The notes under the pieces: generated by a model
Told to the model about the DNA's origin: nothing
Seen by the model: the letters and a program-made list of their open reading frames with translations, nothing else
Database searches by the model: none
Part shown: piece after piece, positions 32,289 through 42,720 of the stretch
Layout: every line of letters starts with the position of its first letter
Numbering within the stretch: the first letter of the stretch is position 1
Source of the DNA: Agelas oroides
Lineage: Eukaryota; Porifera; Demospongiae; Agelasida; Agelasidae
Assembly (NCBI GenBank): GCA_949130485.1
Contig: OX422199.1
Coordinates: 3,519,402 to 3,583,401, forward strand
Reading direction: 5' to 3'
Length of the DNA stretch: 64,000 nucleotides
Program-made: the position numbers and the translations under genes

Positions 32289-32670
32289 TAGGTTCTGCAT
32301 GTGATGTCATCAAAAGGGTTAAATTTATTAATTTAAATTTAATAGTCTTGCCAATTTTTCTAGGCAATAAGGAAGGTCTAAATAGCTTAAATCTCAAGTG
32401 AAAATTCTAAATTAATGATAGTTGATTTTATATAAATTGTCAAAGTTTGATCTTTTAGCATTAACTTGTATGGCGAGTGGCAAATTTTGCCACTCGCTGT
32501 ACAAATCCTATGCAAAATGTTTGACTTTAAGAATTTATATAAAATCAATGGAAAGGAGTTAGACCTTCATATTTTAGATTTGAGTTAGCTGGACCATCAG
32601 TATTACCTGCAAATATTTGGAATGGCTAATTATGAATTTTAAATTGGTGATGACATCACTGCAGAACCTC
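32289..32670. mobile_element. 382-bp foldback-type MITE interrupting the left long terminal repeat
   Basis: TAGGTTCTGCATGTGATGTC at the left pairs with GATGACATCACTGCAGAACC at the right, and an internal palindrome (GCGAGTGGCAAATTTTGCCA) lies at the centre. TATA is present on both sides. The uninterrupted right arm reads straight across (GGCTATACATATACTG), which proves the insertion. Confidence 0.75.
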
Positions 32671-32879
32671 TATACATATACTGTCTATACATATTACTTT
32701 GCACGCCCTGCACTATGGGAATTTGTAAAAACGATGGTGCACACTACAGAAACACAACATAAGTACCAGGCAAAGTTCAATTTGAGCTTGTGAATAGCAA
32801 GCCTGCCCCAAGTTGTAATGAGAGATCTTGTGACATTGTCGTAGTCTTGCCGGACTTTGTTGTGGACAGCAATAAAATT

Positions 32880-33770
32880 ATGTGAATGTGTCAGTGCACA
32901 GACGATTACTGTTTGCTCACACTTGCTCTTTGCACAACAATGTTTCTATTGTTTGGGTCCAGCAAAATTTTGGCTTGTCAGCACAAAAGAGACAGTCCTC
33001 TTCCACTAAACAGCCTTCACACCCCTTGCCTTATTCCTAGGCTCTCCCTTCTTGCCTATAAAAAGTAGCGACTTTTCTTAGTGAATGCATGTGCCTGTCA
33101 TTAAACTGTAAAAGCATGTTGACTTCTATATATATATATGTCAACCATTGATGCTGCTGGCGCTATTTCAGTAGGAGGTGATGACAGTGGCAGTATTTGC
33201 CTTCTTAGCAGCCTCTTTTAGGAGTGTGAAGTGGCTTATAAGTGCTAGCAGAAGTACAACTCATCAAAGTGTTATTTCACTGGAAGTCCTATTTACTAAC
33301 ACTTGGCATTTTGCCGCCTGTGCCTCTAATGAGAGCGGAAGTGTATTACAATATGATTACATTACCTTACAAAGGCAGTCTACTTGAATATAAGCCCTGT
33401 TCCGATGGGCAGGGACTTTGTGCCTTTGTCTGTTGGTCTCATTAAGAGTACTACATTGCATGCTCATATCAAGCTAAGGGTGAGGCGGAATAGAGGCAGC
33501 AGCATCAACAGCTGATATACGGAAGCCAGTGAAACCAACACGCTTTACAGCTTATTAGGAAAGTCACATGCACGCACTGGAGACAGTTGTTACTGCTAAT
33601 AGGCGAGAAGATATCAAAATGTAGGGGGTGTGAAGGGTGTTTAGTGGAAGGTTGTGGTGACCTCTGTTTTGTGTTAACAAGCCAAAATTTGGTGGACACG
33701 GACGAAAGCAACTATGCTGTGTAAAGTTAAAGTGTGAGTCAACTATAATTGTCTGTGCACTGAGATCATA
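32880..33770. mobile_element. Foldback element inside the nest
   Basis: About 270-bp diverged arms face each other: 32890-33170 against 33490-33760. Shared landmarks are CAGTGCACAGACGATTA, CACTAAACAGCCTTCACAC, GAATGCATGTGCCTGTCA and GATGCTGCTG. The space between, 33170-33490, holds weak coding traces (GGDDSGSICLLSSLF) of no recognised family. The outer limits are approximate. Confidence 0.5.
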
Positions 33771-34131
33771 ATGTAGTAACAATAATGCCATTCGAAGTTG
33801 TACTTTTGTTTCTGGTCTGGACTTCCTTCTACTGTGCACGTGGGCAGTACATCAGCAACAAGTAACAATCACTGTATAAGAAAACTGTATCATTACCAGG
33901 ATCACAAAAATATGCTATTTCCGTTGTCTTATTGGGGACCCCGTCCCTAATTATACGTCAATTTGGGGACTGCCGCGTAGATTTAGGGACCCCGCTGTTA
34001 ATTGATGTCAATTGATGTCAACTGATGTCAACGGTTGTACTGTGATTGAGTGAAGTCTAATAGCCCAAGGATATGAAATCTGTAGGCCGTAGGTAAAGCT
34101 ATCTTCTAAGCTACACGTATCAATTAAAGCA

Positions 34132-34964
34132 ATGGAAGCTGAAAGTGAGGGGAAATTCACTTATCAACAGATCTACAGCTACATCAACATGGAAAGTACC
34201 CCGAAACAGTCCAGAAAGACGACAAACTCGCTCTTTGGAAACAATCTAAGCTTTTCCAGGCACAGGAGATGCATCTCTACTACATTGGAGGTATATTTTA
34301 TGTCGTTGTTGGGCTAGTCATCGACCGATCACTTCCAAAATTAGCGAAGGATCGATGACTTTTGGCGATCGGCTAGCAATTAACTATGATATAAACCTGC
34401 ATCCTTTTCTCTTGACTAGGAAAGACAATTTCTGCAACACCGAGGCTTGTGATTGAAGACCGAGAGCAGCAGAAGAAAATCATTTCGTCCATCCATGACA
34501 AGTGTCATGGTGAAAGGTTCAACCCTCACCTGGTGGTGAATGTGCCAAACATCAAGCAACAGCATGGCACAAAAGATCGTGGTGTATTTGCAATTGCTTA
34601 TGAGTACCATGCTGCTCTGGGAGATGATGTAAGTATAATTGTGTTTGACCAGAAGATGAGACAACACCTGGAGAGGTGCTTTCGCCAGAGGAAACTATCT
34701 TCTTTCCCGCACTCCATCGGCTATAAGCCTAAACAGATGCACTTCCCATTTCATGAAATAGAAGTGTTTTGTACCTGTCAAATGCCCGAGACATAGGACA
34801 ACATGGTATGCTGTGACTCTTGCGGAGAGTGGTATCACCTTAGGTGCATCAATCTTAGATCTATGCTCAATAGTGTAGAACAGTGGTTTTGTAGTGCATG
34901 TAACTTATTGCAGTTTCTTTTCCTTTTACTCTTTGATAGCATCAATGTTTATGATTGTGAGTGA
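34132..34964 (+). pseudogene. Transposon-borne ULP1-like protease/PHD-finger gene, inactivated
   Basis: The second part reads VNVPNIKQQHGTKDRGVFAI, then AYEYHAALGDDVSIIVFDQK and MRQHLERCF. This is the C-terminal half of a ULP1/C48-type cysteine protease as found in many invertebrate transposons. The position of the catalytic Cys in the usual DCG motif is Arg (DRG). A PHD finger follows (FCTCQMPE, then CCDSCGEWYHLRC, then WFCSAC), broken by a TAG at 34792-34794. A possible first exon, MEAESEGKFTYQQIYSYINM, starts at 34132 and could splice at GAG|GTATAT. Just before the protease piece, EQQKKIISSIHDKCHG recalls an integrase zinc-binding segment, which suggests an internal deletion. Missing catalytic residue, stop and deletion all indicate a dead gene. 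Confidence 0.7.
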
Positions 34965-35027
34965 CATAAATGATGCAGTTAAGCACAGCCAAAGCCATAG
35001 CACAACAAACAAAATGGTATATAGGTA

Positions 35028-35190
35028 GGGGTCCCCATATCTACCATGGATATTGGGATGGGGAGTCCCCATATCTATCATAGATATGGGGACGGGGTCC
35101 CCATATCTATGTAGATTTGGGAATGGGATCCCCAAATCTATATAGGTTTGGCGATGGGGGGTCCCCAAAATCGGAGGTCCCAATATCCAC
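35028..35190. repeat. Palindromic GGGGTCCCCATATCTA tandem modules
   Basis: Four to five modules of about 35 bp alternate CCCCATATCTA and TAGATATGGGG types, so each pair can form a hairpin. Related modules lie at about 33933-33995, 37915-38085, 39655-39710 and 39975-40080. Confidence 0.7.
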
Positions 35191-36198
35191 AACACAGTCT
35201 TTATATAGAGCGTTTTCATGTGACATCGTTACCTTCGAGATTACGAAGGAAAACAGAAAACAGCCACCATGTTCGTGTACAATGAGATAGGAGCTTCTAT
35301 GGCGATCTTCACAAAATGAGTGTAATGCATGTGTTGAATCGGACAAAATACCATTACTACATAAGTTAAAACAGCTATATAAACGCTTACCTGTGGGTTT
35401 TTTAATCGATATTGCATATACTGCTAATAACATACTGTACAAGTTGTACACCAAGATGGCGGTTTATTTCTAGTATACGGAATTTGTTCACGTGATGAAA
35501 ATGCTCTATAGGTGAACGCTTTAAAGCAGGTAGGCTGGAAATATAAGGTAAACACCTGCACAGAAGTCCCTTTAAATTACAGTGAGCACTGCTTCTGCAC
35601 ATGCTCATTATACAGGAATTCTGAAATGCTCCAGAATGGAGGAGCAGAAACGGAAGTACAGGTGGCCTTATGTAATTTTATGCAGGTTCACTGCTGTCTG
35701 CAACAAAGTCCGGCAAGACTACGACAATGTCACAAGATCTCTCATTACAACTTGGGCAGGCTTGCTATTCACAAGCTCAAATTGAACTTTGCCTGGTACT
35801 TATGTTGTGTTTCTGTAGTGTGCACCATCATTTTACAAATTCCCATAGTGCAGGGCGTGCAAAGTAATATGTATAGACAGTATATGTATAGCCAGCTGAT
35901 CCATTCCATGCCCAGAGGCTTCAAAATGGCCATTTCAAAGCACCTGCCTGAACAGCCTTACCTGCTATCTCAGTACCAGTATTGTAGCAGATGGAGAAGA
36001 CCAACACATGGCAAGTGAATCTCGTTCTGTGACTGATATAGCTTTCTTCATGACATTTGCTTACTCGTATCAAAGGGGTTAAACGTACTGATTAATTATT
36101 CATAAGGTTTCAAACCGGGTGAATTTAGCGTATCCCGTATACACACACGCATGCGCAATGCAGTCACGCTAGTGTGGGGCTCGCTCAGGCTCGCCCCA

Positions 36199-36950
36199 AT
36201 GAGGAGGGAGTATACAAATTTGTACACCCAACTCCAAGAATTTATACAAACTTGATTATGAGGAGGGAGTATACAAACTGTACAACCATACATACTGCAC
36301 ATGAAATTTTACAAATTTGCACATGTTTTATCATGCCTGACTTTGTCTAACAGTTTGTGTGTAAAAAACCAACACAACCATTTTTAACCTTCACATGAAC
36401 CTGTGGTTACGTTATCACTAAGATAGCTCCCCAACATGGCAGGTTATACTTAACTGTGCATACTAATATAACAATTATTTGCACTGAAATACTCATAAAA
36501 TTGAAATTGAACATAAAGGTTGTGCTTTATTATAGATTTGCAATAACTTTTGTTTACAACTAGCAGGAATTCATTATTGCAAGGGAATTGTTACCGCAGT
36601 ATCAAAATCATCTACTGGCATGCAACACTGTAATGCTAGCAGCACTCACATTTTGTAAGACAACATAAGAGGTCTGAGAGGAAGTTACATGGTTTATCTG
36701 TTATATTCTCCACTCTGATTGGGTCCTTGTTGTTATTAGTAAACACACATGGTACTTTTCACTGTAAACAAGGTGGCTATGTTATTACCAAAGTAGTTTA
36801 TACTGTAAACAAGGTAGCTTATAGGAAACATCGTTTTACAACTTCCTGTAGTATATGGAACAGAATGTACAACTTCCTGTCAGTGTATGGAAAAAAATAC
36901 CCACCTGTTACCACTGAAACAATGGTGAAGTGGAGAATATAGCTAAGTTT
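36199..36950. other. Continuation of the duplicated block after the transposon nest
   Basis: This resumes the block left at 29526. GGAGGGAGTATACAAA, TACTCATAAAATTGAA, GTTTACAACTAGC and ATCTACTGGCATGCAACACT match 58880-59400 and 20700-21170. No gene. Confidence 0.55.
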
Positions 36951-36954
36951 ATTT

Positions 36955-37265
36955 TGCTGTGACCAAATTTGGGAACCTTTTAGCCTTTTGGGAATATTTG
37001 TGACAAGATGTACATTATAACTTAATGTTATAAATTGTGCTGTGACCAAACTTGGGAACCTTTTAGCCTTTTGGGAATATTTGTGACAAGATGTATACAA
37101 GTTAATAACTTGATGATATAAATTGTGCTGTGACCAAACTTTGGCCTTTTGCATGGGATCGTTTGTGACAAGATGTACTGTATGTAAGTTTATAACTTTA
37201 TAACAAAATGTGCTATATGGTTTTAAATCTAGGCACTTTCATGGTTGTTTCTGACAAAATATAAT
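36955..37265. repeat. Tandem repeat, 83-88 bp unit, about 3.5 copies
   Basis: Units start TGCTGTGACCAAACTTGGG and contain CCTTTTAGCCTTTTGGGAAT and TTTGTGACAAGATGTA. Copies begin at about 36955, 37038 and 37126, with a decayed one after 37195. Confidence 0.8.
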
Positions 37266-38225
37266 AATCTGTTATTATACTTGCAAACTCGGACTAGATT
37301 AAATTCGTCTTGGTCTTTTTTGAACCCTTTTAATGTTATAAACTTAACTTTTTGCTATGGTGGCCTGAGATTTCAAGTGTTTGTTACGACGGAAGGACAT
37401 GAACCAGCATAATCACAGAGATGCATTCATCTTGCTGAAGTTTGCTCTGACATCATTTAATCCTGTAGTATGTGAAAAACTAATCGTAATAGGGCATTTC
37501 ACAATGTATACCAGCATGAGTCTCTGTTTGCGAATCTGTCATTGTATCGATGCTCTGGGGATTTTGCATTCACTAAACATCTGTGCCTTGGGAGTTTGAG
37601 AGATGTTACTAAGCAACATTTGTCACTAACTCACTAACTACTCTGACTATAAATCAGTGGTGTGGGCCATTATGTGGATGCAAAGAGCTATCTTTTGCAT
37701 GGCAAGTATTAAAACTTACGAGGAAATTGCGCTGAAGGCACGGTGACCGAGTCACGTTGGAAGGTACCCACGGTACATGTATAAATACAGTGCCAAGCAG
37801 TTTTCTGTGTTCCACGATCACGGGAGTAGTACGCAGAACTATGTAGAGCACCTATATTTCGGCATGTGTATAAAATTATCTATCGATATGTGTATTTTTA
37901 AGTTGTAAATGCATAGGGGCCCTGGGTTTTACTAATACTTCCTGGGGAGTCATTTCACCCAGATGAGCCCTAGGGTGGAATGACTGGGGTCACTGGAAGA
38001 GTCGCTCATCCCCATGCCATGACACTGGTGTCCCCCAGAACTCTAGTGATAAGGGGACCCTTCAGTGATTTGGGGCCCCTCTGTAAATACTCAAATGAAA
38101 AGCTAAGTACAAGCTAACATCGTACATCTCTTGCAGACCGGTATAGTATCAGATTCTGGAAGTAATTTCAGACAGTCTGCATGCCCGGATGCTGCCTATT
38201 ATTCTCTCCCTTTGCTTGTGGTCTA
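37266..38225. other. Intergenic, with a GC hairpin cluster
   Basis: No gene recognised. At 37915-38085 an AGGGGCCC...GGGGCCCCT pair encloses a GTCATTTCACCC / GGGTGGAATGAC hairpin, related to the palindromic modules near 35.1 kb. Confidence 0.45.
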
Positions 38226-39053
38226 CAGTGGAACCACCTCTGATGAGCGGCCACCCTGTCTATGGCGGACACTCACCTTGGTCCCGATCGCATCGCTATT
38301 CAGAATAGTACTTAAGAAACCCCTGTTTCGCGGCCACCTCTCTACTCCGTATTACGGCCACATTTTCGGCCCCAAATGATGCCCATCACTACAAAATAAC
38401 CCCGCGCTACGGCCAGCTCCACCCACTTTTTAATGTGCACAAACGGCCGCGGACTCGCACTGCACGTGCACCAGTTATCAAACAAGACAGTCATGCTACT
38501 GCCATCTGTACGAGTTGTGTAGGCGCTAACAACACCCAGTTAGGCTTACGTGAGAGACGTCAACCATGCTGTAAAGAAGTGTCGTTACCAGGTAGACTGA
38601 CTGTGAAGGCATGAGAATGATTGTGCAGCAGTGCAATAAGCCAGTAGTTAAGTGCCCATTTCACTGTAGTTAGCCCCACTCCCAAGGCTTAAACGTGCTT
38701 CTCTGCGCGCCATGTCTTCCCTTGAAGTTCAACGGTTCAAACATTCCTGGATAGCAAATGATACTCAGAAGAGGCAACAAGGATTGCATCATCAATGAAC
38801 GTGCTGACCTACCTTCACTGTGCAAGCCTTGACGCTGTTAGGCAGAGCACACTTGAATTTTTCACCCGGTGGCTTAATTTTGTTAATGTAATCTTTTTTC
38901 TTTTGGTTGGACCGATTTTGTGCATAATTTCAAGTTGTATTGTTGTTTTGTTTCTTAAGATAATCAATTTAAAGAAAAAAAACCCTGAGATAGGGACACC
39001 CCTCTATAAAGGCTTCATTCCCCGATGGTGGCCGCTATAGAGGGGTTCCACTG
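38226..39053. mobile_element. TA-flanked, pogo/Tigger-like MITE (828 bp)
   Basis: Ends CAGTGGAACC...GAGCGGCCACC and GGTGGCCGCTATAGAGGGG...TTCCACTG are flanked by TA at 38224-38225 and 39054-39055. Near 38835 the frame RQSTLEFF resembles the last residues of pogo-type transposases, so this may be a deleted autonomous copy. Confidence 0.65.
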
Positions 39054-40319
39054 TATATGCCTGCATGTGCAGGATTTAGGTCACTAAATATATTAAATTT
39101 GCTTTCGATTCGAGCAAAGTAACCGCTTATAAGAGGTAATGTTTGCTTGTAGGCCACTGCTACTTAGCTATAAGACCTGAAGTAGGTTTTAGAGATCAGG
39201 ATTTTGTGCTGCAAATTTGCCTGAAGTAGAAAGCCTTAGAGTTCAGAGTTTTGTGGTTTCTTAAAAAAGCTTTACCCTCAAGGGAGGAGCCAGACATCAG
39301 TTTATCAATTGTGAATAGCAAGGCACGCCTTCACCTCCTTTATACTCGCGCGCATTACGCGCGTAATATCAGCCCGAAGCGCGGTAGCGTGCTCAATACA
39401 CACAATGATTTTATACGTAGTATATTGAACGTGTGACGTCACGTAAGCGCTTCGGGAGTCGCTGTGAGGGATGACGGTGGTGTAGCTGGTGAAGGGAGAG
39501 TTGTTGGTGTACCAAAGTTTCATTCATGGGGTATGTGCACCATGCCATTAACGAATATCAACTCAGATTGGATGTTCAACGCTTCCTCCGGCCTGTGTAT
39601 TATATTGGGTTATGTTATATTATTATATTATATTTACGCGGGTCCTTTAAGTTGCATCTTGGGGTGTAATGGGGCCTGGGGGGTCTCCATATCACTAGTG
39701 ATATGGGGGCATGTATAGTTGCATAAGCAGCAGTAGAAATATTCAACCGTACATACTGAAACAGGCAATAGTACAGAATGCTACTATTTCCGTTTTTCAT
39801 CTTCTTGGACGTTCTTCATTCTTGGATGTTCACGTCTTTTCCGGTTTCCTTCGCCATTCTGGTAACTGAAGGTACTTGTTACCCTGTGCTTTTGCTTTTA
39901 TAACACCCATGGCGTACCCGCCTTCACCTCAAATCCATGGACTTCAAGATGGAGCACTAATGTCCGTATCTTAGGGGGGAGCCCTATACCGCCAAGTGGA
40001 GCCTTAGATCGCTATAGCGATTTGGAGCCTGTGGGGGTCCCCATTTCACTAGCAATTTCGGCCCGGGGGGCCCCACATGGTGATTACACCGGTTTCCGCC
40101 CACCATTGTACCGCAAGGCCACAGCTGTTTAGAACTAGGCAAACTACTGCAGCAGCTGCTTCAGTAGCTCATCGAAGGACTGAACTGAACTGAAATAATT
40201 TTATCCCGTAGGAAGGGGTTGTACAAAAGGTAATCCTATATATACGTATTCCCTACATAAACATTTACAACAAGGGAACAACAACTAAAAATTCAGTAAA
40301 ATCAAAACAAGAAGGGGAA
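39054..40319. other. Intergenic, with palindromes
   Basis: No gene recognised. It contains a perfect 20-bp palindrome, CCATATCACTAGTGATATGG, at 39687-39706, a GATCGCTATAGCGAT palindrome near 40008, and CpG-rich inverted motifs (GCGCGCATTACGCGCG) near 39350. Confidence 0.45.
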
Positions 40320-42075
40320 AATTATGATACAAAGAAATAAAAAACATCAAAAATGTAAGAAGATGTATATAGGGATGGCATGCCAAAAAGTATACAAACA
40401 AGGTAGGGATGGCATGCCTAAAAGTATACAAAACAAGGTAGGGATAATAGCATAAAAGCAAAGGTCAACATAAAGGCAATGCCCCGTCCCTATACATCTT
40501 TTTCACACTGCAGTATAACAGTGTATTGGAGGTCTCCCTATACAACATTACTGGCAGTTCTTGAAGGACATAGCTGTAGCCTTGTTCTCAGGCCACTTTC
40601 CTCCTCCCACATGGCCTGGGGTCTAGACTCCAAACCCTTCTGAAAGGGCAAGAAGAGTCTGGGGTCCAGACTGCAGTGTAGTCTAGCAGCATGGGGTATG
40701 TGGTGTATGTGTGCCTTGTCTAGGGACCTTGTCGGAAGCTATGCATGTAACGACCAGGTAGCTTTTGGTGCTGACATGCTATTTGTAGAACCGTTGTTGG
40801 CATTTATTATTGTCCTAGACACTGAGCTGAAGTGAGCTGCAGGACTGGTCATATAGTAAGTGCTGGAAACTTAAGGTGGCGGGGAAGTCTTTCGGTCGAG
40901 GTTAACATAAACTTGGGTTACAGTCAGGACCAGGGTTACTCCTAGTTTTAGGGTTGCTTTAGGGCAATCTTGCTTTGCCTAATTCGGTTTTAGTGGCTCA
41001 TTAATATATTCATGAACCCAAAATTGCCACTCGATGGACGCATCTGCACACTCACTCTAGGTAGCGTCCTATCCACCAATGTATCTCAAATCAATCTGTG
41101 CCAGCTTTTGTTCAGAGCTACTCTCAAAGTCAGGCTAGACTCACGTTTGTCACTACTCTTGGAATGGACAACTTTGACTGCACCAAAATGAATGCACATT
41201 GTCTATGGGAGGGGCTCATTCACGAGTGGAAGCAAGGCATTACTAGCCCCACCTCTTCCCCTTATGTCGCTAAACAACTCACAGTTCTGTTCCACACACA
41301 ACTCCTCTGGAGCTTTCTTGTCTAGCTACGGCAGCATGGTACCAACGACATATTGCGCATTCTAGTTAAAGCCCAGCCCAGCACTCGGAGCACCAGGCCA
41401 CGGTCACCTACAAGCTTGGCATACAATCGCAAGACCTGGGCCTACCCAGTGAGTTCAGTCTTGGCCACGATAGCCTTTCTGCTGCTTCTAGACACAAGCT
41501 AGCTTTCACAAGCAGGCATTACGCACTACTCACAGCTACTGACACTACAGCACTCTACTAAAACTCCTCCGTTTTTTTTAAGTCGATCTAAGCTTATCTT
41601 CAAAGTTCCGACCACCACATGAGGGGTTCCGCCAGGCCACATCAAACTGATTATTGGATGTCAATGCCGACAGGAAAATCCCAAATTTTACGGACAGTGA
41701 ACGGATGAAGACTCCCAAAACGGACTGTGCGCTAAAAGTTTACAAAGACAAAGAATTCTATCAGCTTGGATTCCAGGTTTGTTGACCTTGAAAATGCAGG
41801 GTTCCCTGCCACCTTAAGTAGTTGGTGCTCATTTACAGCATTATTAACTCCACGGATGGGTGCAGGTTTAGGTTTCAAGCATGCTGTCTAACTGCAGTGT
41901 GAAGAAGATGTAGGGATGGGGCATTGCCTTTATGTTGACCTTTGCTTTTATGCTATCGTCCCTAACTTGTTTGTATACTTTTTGGCATGCCATCCCTACC
42001 TTGTTTGTATACTTTTTGGCATGCCATCCCTACATCTTCTTACATTTTTTATTTCTTGTTTCTGTACTTTTTTGA
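40320..42075. mobile_element. Foldback element with about 190-bp arms
   Basis: The arms at about 40320-40512 and 41891-42075 are inverted copies (GGTCAACATAAAGGCAATGC against GCATTGCCTTTATGTTGACC). Each arm carries a duplicated unit of about 35 bp around GGGATGGCATGCC and AAAAGTATACAAACAAGGTA. The TTAA MITE at 40871-41817 lies inside. No coding sequence. Confidence 0.65.
40871..41817. mobile_element. TTAA MITE, third copy, opposite orientation
   Basis: TTAAGGTGGC at 40871 pairs with GCCACCTTAA ending at 41817. The interior is the reverse complement of the element at 16180-17199 (for example CTGCTGCTTCTAGACACAAG and AAGTCGATCTAAGCTTATC). TTAA is at both ends. The ORF near 41098-41325 is the counterpart of the one at 16698-16952 and is not a gene. 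Confidence 0.8.
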
Positions 42076-42503
42076 TGTTAATCTCAGTTACAGTTAGACC
42101 TAAGCCTAAGAAGATTTCGTTCAAGTGTAACCACAACCCTAGAACTTGAAACAGCATAAATTTGACAGCTTAGCAGTGGTTCCAAGCATGTAATAGGCCA
42201 GCTGGAATCCGATGGAGGGCTGATAACTCTCTGTACCAGATTTTGAGCCCTTTGTGAAGCCGATTTCCTGATTTACGATCACATGACAACTGACCAGCAT
42301 AGAAAACTGTACCGACAGAGCATAAAAACTGACCATCCAGGCGTTACCTAAAGCTGTATTTTATAGTGTAGCTATAAGTAAGCAACTAAATACAGCTCCT
42401 TACCTATGTGGTGTCCATAAGCCTTCCCCACAACCGCAGGAATAGACCGTGCCAGCCGTGCATACATGTACTCGGTCAACGCGCGCGATTTCGTGTGAGC
42501 ACT

Positions 42504-42553
42504 AGTCTCGTTCCCAGAGCAATGACCGTGGTTTTTGGTCTGGGAACGAGACT
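42504..42553. repeat. Hairpin of 15-bp arms (AGTCTCGTTCCCAGA)
   Basis: AGTCTCGTTCCCAGA at 42504-42518 pairs perfectly with TCTGGGAACGAGACT at 42539-42553, with a 20-nt loop. It lies 30 bp before a predicted start codon. It may be a tiny dispersed repeat rather than a regulatory site. Confidence 0.7.
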
Positions 42554-42558
42554 GCATG

Positions 42559-42570
42559 TGCGCATGCGTA
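42559..42570. promoter_or_regulatory. NRF1-like motif TGCGCATGCGTA
   Basis: Eleven of twelve bases match the palindromic NRF1 consensus TGCGCATGCGCA, 12 bp upstream of the predicted ATG at 42583. NRF1 sites are typical of broadly expressed animal genes. Function here is inferred. Confidence 0.4.
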
Positions 42571-42582
42571 CAAGATTAGAAA

Positions 42583-42720
42583 ATGGCGTCCTACGCAACG
42601 GACAGCACAGGCGGTGCTGTGAACAGCTTTTTTGACCAGGATAAATTTGAAGCTATGAAGACACTGATTGGTTGGGAAGCTGCGCGCTGTGATGAGCACC
42701 AGTTTCGTGCTGAAACCAAG
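42583..42720 (+). CDS. Predicted first coding exon of an unidentified gene
   Basis: The ATG sits in a good context (AAAATGGCG). The frame is open for exactly 46 codons, starting MASYATDSTGGAVNSFFDQD and ending DEHQFRAETK. It then meets a textbook donor, AAG|GTGAGTACTT. The composition is that of a soluble protein. The frame is also open on the other strand, but only this strand has the start and the donor. A matching phase-0 acceptor and exon lie at 50108. If correct, the 7.4-kb intron holds two antisense retrotransposons. I do not recognise the protein. Confidence 0.5.

Larger units (their letters stand above)
29527..36198. mobile_element. About 6.7-kb DNA transposon with long inverted ends, filled with nested insertions
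   Basis: The outer ends are TGGGGCGAGCCTGAGC and GCTCAGGCTCGCCCCA. Further in, a long inverted repeat pairs 32019-32288 plus 32671-32880 with about 35695-36145 (for example GATACGCTAAATTCACC against GGTGAATTTAGCGTATC, and GGCAAGACTACGACAATGTC against its complement). The left arm is interrupted by insertions at 30041-31995 and 32289-32670. The only coding remains are a dead ULP1-like/PHD gene at 34132-34964. The host block continues on both sides, with roughly 55 bp (TATACAAATTTGTACACCC...) present at both edges. The exact target duplication is unresolved. I do not assign a superfamily. Confidence 0.65.
42076..42582. other. Region upstream of the exon at 42583
   Basis: No gene until 42583. 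The last 120 bp are CpG rich and contain a hairpin and an NRF1-like site, consistent with a TATA-less promoter. Confidence 0.4.
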
